From the NCBI GenBank assembly GCA_019747615.1, contig JAIEQQ010000609.1, forward strand, positions 1 to 8,051: 8,051 nucleotides of DNA. The letters are read 5' to 3'. The stretch comes from Phycisphaerales bacterium (GTDB lineage Bacteria > Planctomycetota > Phycisphaerae > Phycisphaerales > UBA1924). Under the pieces are notes generated by a model. That model did not search any database and was not told the origin of the DNA. It saw nothing but the letters and a program-made list of their open reading frames with translations. Below are positions 6,958 to 8,051 of the stretch, in pieces (position 1 is the first letter of the stretch; every line of letters begins with the position of its first letter). The translations under genes were made by a program, and so were the position numbers.

Positions 6958-7559
6958 TGCTTGGCTCCGGCGTCGGCCTGGGTCTTGCCAGGCAGTGGCG
7001 ATGCGGGCTGGGTCTCCCCGCCCTCGTAGAAGATGCTGAGCGTCAGCGCCGCCTCGATCTGGCCGTCGCTTTCGACAACCTTGTCACCGAGGCGTCGCAA
7101 CTTCATGTCGGTCACTCGAACGATTCGGTGGAGCTGCTCAAGCTCGATGAAGAACTTGTACACGCCGTCGAAGTCACCCCGGAGCGACACCGTGAGCGGC
7201 TGCTCGAGCGCGGGGCCGGCGGGCATCGATTTGTCCGACCGCTTAAACTGCGGGACTTCCAGGCCGTGCTTCGCGGCGATCTGCGCAACATCGCGCAGGA
7301 CGCTGTCGAGCTCCTTGCCCGACGGCAGTCGCTCGCTGACCGAGGCAATCGAGAGTTGGATCTGCTCGTTGGCACGCTTCAGATCCGCCGTGCGTGCCGT
7401 CGCTTCGCGGAGCTTCTCGAGCGTTTGCTGCTTGAGCGCGATCTCCTGCTTGGCGCGGGCGATGCCGTCGTTCTGCGGCTGGAAGACCAGGAAGTACGAC
7501 GCCACCGGGACCGCCAGCAGCACACCAAAGAACGCAACCTGCTTGATGCTCATGGCCAT
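6954..7559 (-). CDS. pilO: PilO-like inner-membrane pilus assembly protein
   Basis: PilO pairs with PilN in the inner membrane and, with PilM and PilP, aligns the type IV pilus or secretion machine. The 201-residue product has the usual architecture: a short cytoplasmic start, one transmembrane helix at about 7-25 (VAFFGVLLAVPVASYFLVF), a periplasmic coiled coil at about 30-75 rich in Lys/Glu/Gln/Leu, then a ferredoxin-like domain at about 78-178. In that domain LPSGKELDSVLRDVAQIAAK, the strand LTVSLRGDFDGVYKFFIEL and RIVRVTDMKLRR match the PilO pattern in which the G-(D/x)-(Y/F) strand leads into a helix and a RIV strand. The tail is Pro/Gly/Gln-rich. The ATG at 7557-7559 has GGAG 9 nt upstream; a second ATG two codons later is possible. 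The stop overlaps the next gene by 4 nt. Confidence 0.85.
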   Translation of the reverse strand: MAMSIKQVAFFGVLLAVPVASYFLVFQPQNDGIARAKQEIALKQQTLEKLREATARTADLKRANEQIQLSIASVSERLPSGKELDSVLRDVAQIAAKHGLEVPQFKRSDKSMPAGPALEQPLTVSLRGDFDGVYKFFIELEQLHRIVRVTDMKLRRLGDKVVESDGQIEAALTLSIFYEGGETQPASPLPGKTQADAGAKQ

Positions 7560-7568
7560 GATCGAGTG

Positions 7569-7572
7569 CTCC
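7569..7572 (-). promoter_or_regulatory. Shine-Dalgarno site of the pilO-like gene
   Basis: GGAG on the minus strand lies 9 nt before the ATG at 7557-7559 and favours it over the ATG six bases downstream. The 110-bp gap between the pilN-like stop and this start shows no other recognisable signal. Confidence 0.5.
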
Positions 7573-7669
7573 GGTCAGGACAAACGCGAGGCGTGAAGGT
7601 CGTGCGAGGCGGGTGAGTGCAAAGACAAGCCGGCGGCGAACGGCGTCGGCGGAGAGATCAGGAGCGCCG

Positions 7670-8051
7670 TCAGGGCGTCGGCACATTCGCCGTCTGCTTG
7701 CGTTTGCCCTTGGGCTCCGGCTTGCCGCCCAGCAGCGCTCCGATCAGGCTCTTGGGATCCGGCGCCTTCTCCGGCTCGACGACGTGGGGCTTCGCTCGGG
7801 AAGCCTGAATCGGCACGAGGCTGCGGGTGTCAGCGCCCGGGCTGATCACCGCCTCCAGCACGAACTGGCGGAGCTGCGTCTCTTCGATCATCGTCGCCTT
7901 GCTCTCGCGCCACTCGACGCCACGCAGAAGCGGGCAATCGCGCAGCGACGCCTGGAAGTCGGCGACATCGGCGTCAGTGGACGCGACGCCGTTGATGAGG
8001 ATCGAGAACTCCAACTTTGGCGGACGAGGCTTGGGCGCCGGGGGCTCGCCG
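7670..8051 (-). CDS. PilN-like pilus assembly protein, C-terminal part (5' end cut by window)
   Basis: The frame stays open from the window edge to a TGA at 7670-7672, giving about 126 residues of the C-terminus. It begins with a Pro/Lys-rich spacer (GEPPAPKPRPPK), then a domain of about 65 residues with a beta-alpha-beta-beta pattern: EFSILINGVASTDADVADFQ, a helix ending SLRDCPLL, then GVEWRES and a strand QLRQFVLEAVI. The phrase x-GVA-x-(T/S)-D-x-x-VADF, followed by a segment naming the neighbouring strand, is typical of the C-terminal ferredoxin-like domain of PilN (fimbrial assembly protein family), which pairs with PilO. A Lys/Pro-rich tail of about 45 residues follows the domain. Position immediately upstream of the pilO-like gene agrees with the usual pilM-N-O-P order. 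The start and the transmembrane helix lie outside the window. Alternative: a GspL/PilN hybrid; the family call is moderately sure. Confidence 0.7.
   Translation of the reverse strand, partial: GEPPAPKPRPPKLEFSILINGVASTDADVADFQASLRDCPLLRGVEWRESKATMIEETQLRQFVLEAVISPGADTRSLVPIQASRAKPHVVEPEKAPDPKSLIGALLGGKPEPKGKRKQTANVPTP

Noticed and set aside
6205..7616. Plus-strand open frames opposite the PilP-like and pilO-like genes
   Set aside because: They are antisense to genes with clear transmembrane and fold patterns and with coupled start and stop signals. No domain is visible in the plus-strand translations.
7560..7669. Possible small gene in the pilN-pilO gap (minus-strand frame entering from 7686)
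   Set aside because: The frame runs on into the pilO-like gene in another phase and shows no conserved feature; it looks like a shadow frame.

Overview
The window is GC-rich DNA with dense, compact genes. The gene content suggests a planctomycete, probably of the Phycisphaerae type. This is inferred from protein flavour and gene order; there is no rRNA or other marker in the window to prove it. I saw no tRNA, rRNA, CRISPR array, insertion sequence or attachment site.

Layout, left to right. (1) Bases 1-962, plus strand: the C-terminal two thirds or so of a multi-spanning membrane protein that looks like an Nramp-family metal transporter, cut by the window edge. (2) Bases 967-3093, minus strand: a complete acetyl-CoA synthetase (acs), convergent with the transporter and separated from it by only 4 bp. 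(3) Bases 3256-3978, minus strand: a secreted protein of unknown function built from about six tandem 27-residue repeats, followed by a strong intrinsic terminator (3187-3218). (4) Bases 4088-8051, minus strand: a type IV pilus / type II secretion assembly operon. It is transcribed as pilN-like (cut by the window edge), pilO-like, a membrane-anchored PilP/GspB-like gene, and a GspE/PilB-family assembly ATPase. An intrinsic terminator (4023-4051) follows the ATPase gene.

The pil/gsp genes encode consecutive parts of one machine. The PilN, PilO and PilP-like proteins would form the inner-membrane alignment complex. The hexameric ATPase would drive pilin or pseudopilin assembly from the cytoplasm. 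The remaining parts (PilM, PilC/GspF, pilins, secretin) are not here; some may lie upstream of the pilN-like gene, beyond base 8051. The acs and repeat-protein genes appear to be independent transcription units.

Most start codons have a GGAG-type Shine-Dalgarno 6-9 nt upstream, which I used to choose starts. I did not find a wholly new system. The most distinctive items are the 27-residue repeat protein, a palindrome-bearing extra segment inside acs, a PilP-like protein that appears to use a transmembrane helix instead of a lipid anchor, and an Nramp-like protein without the usual TM6 motif.
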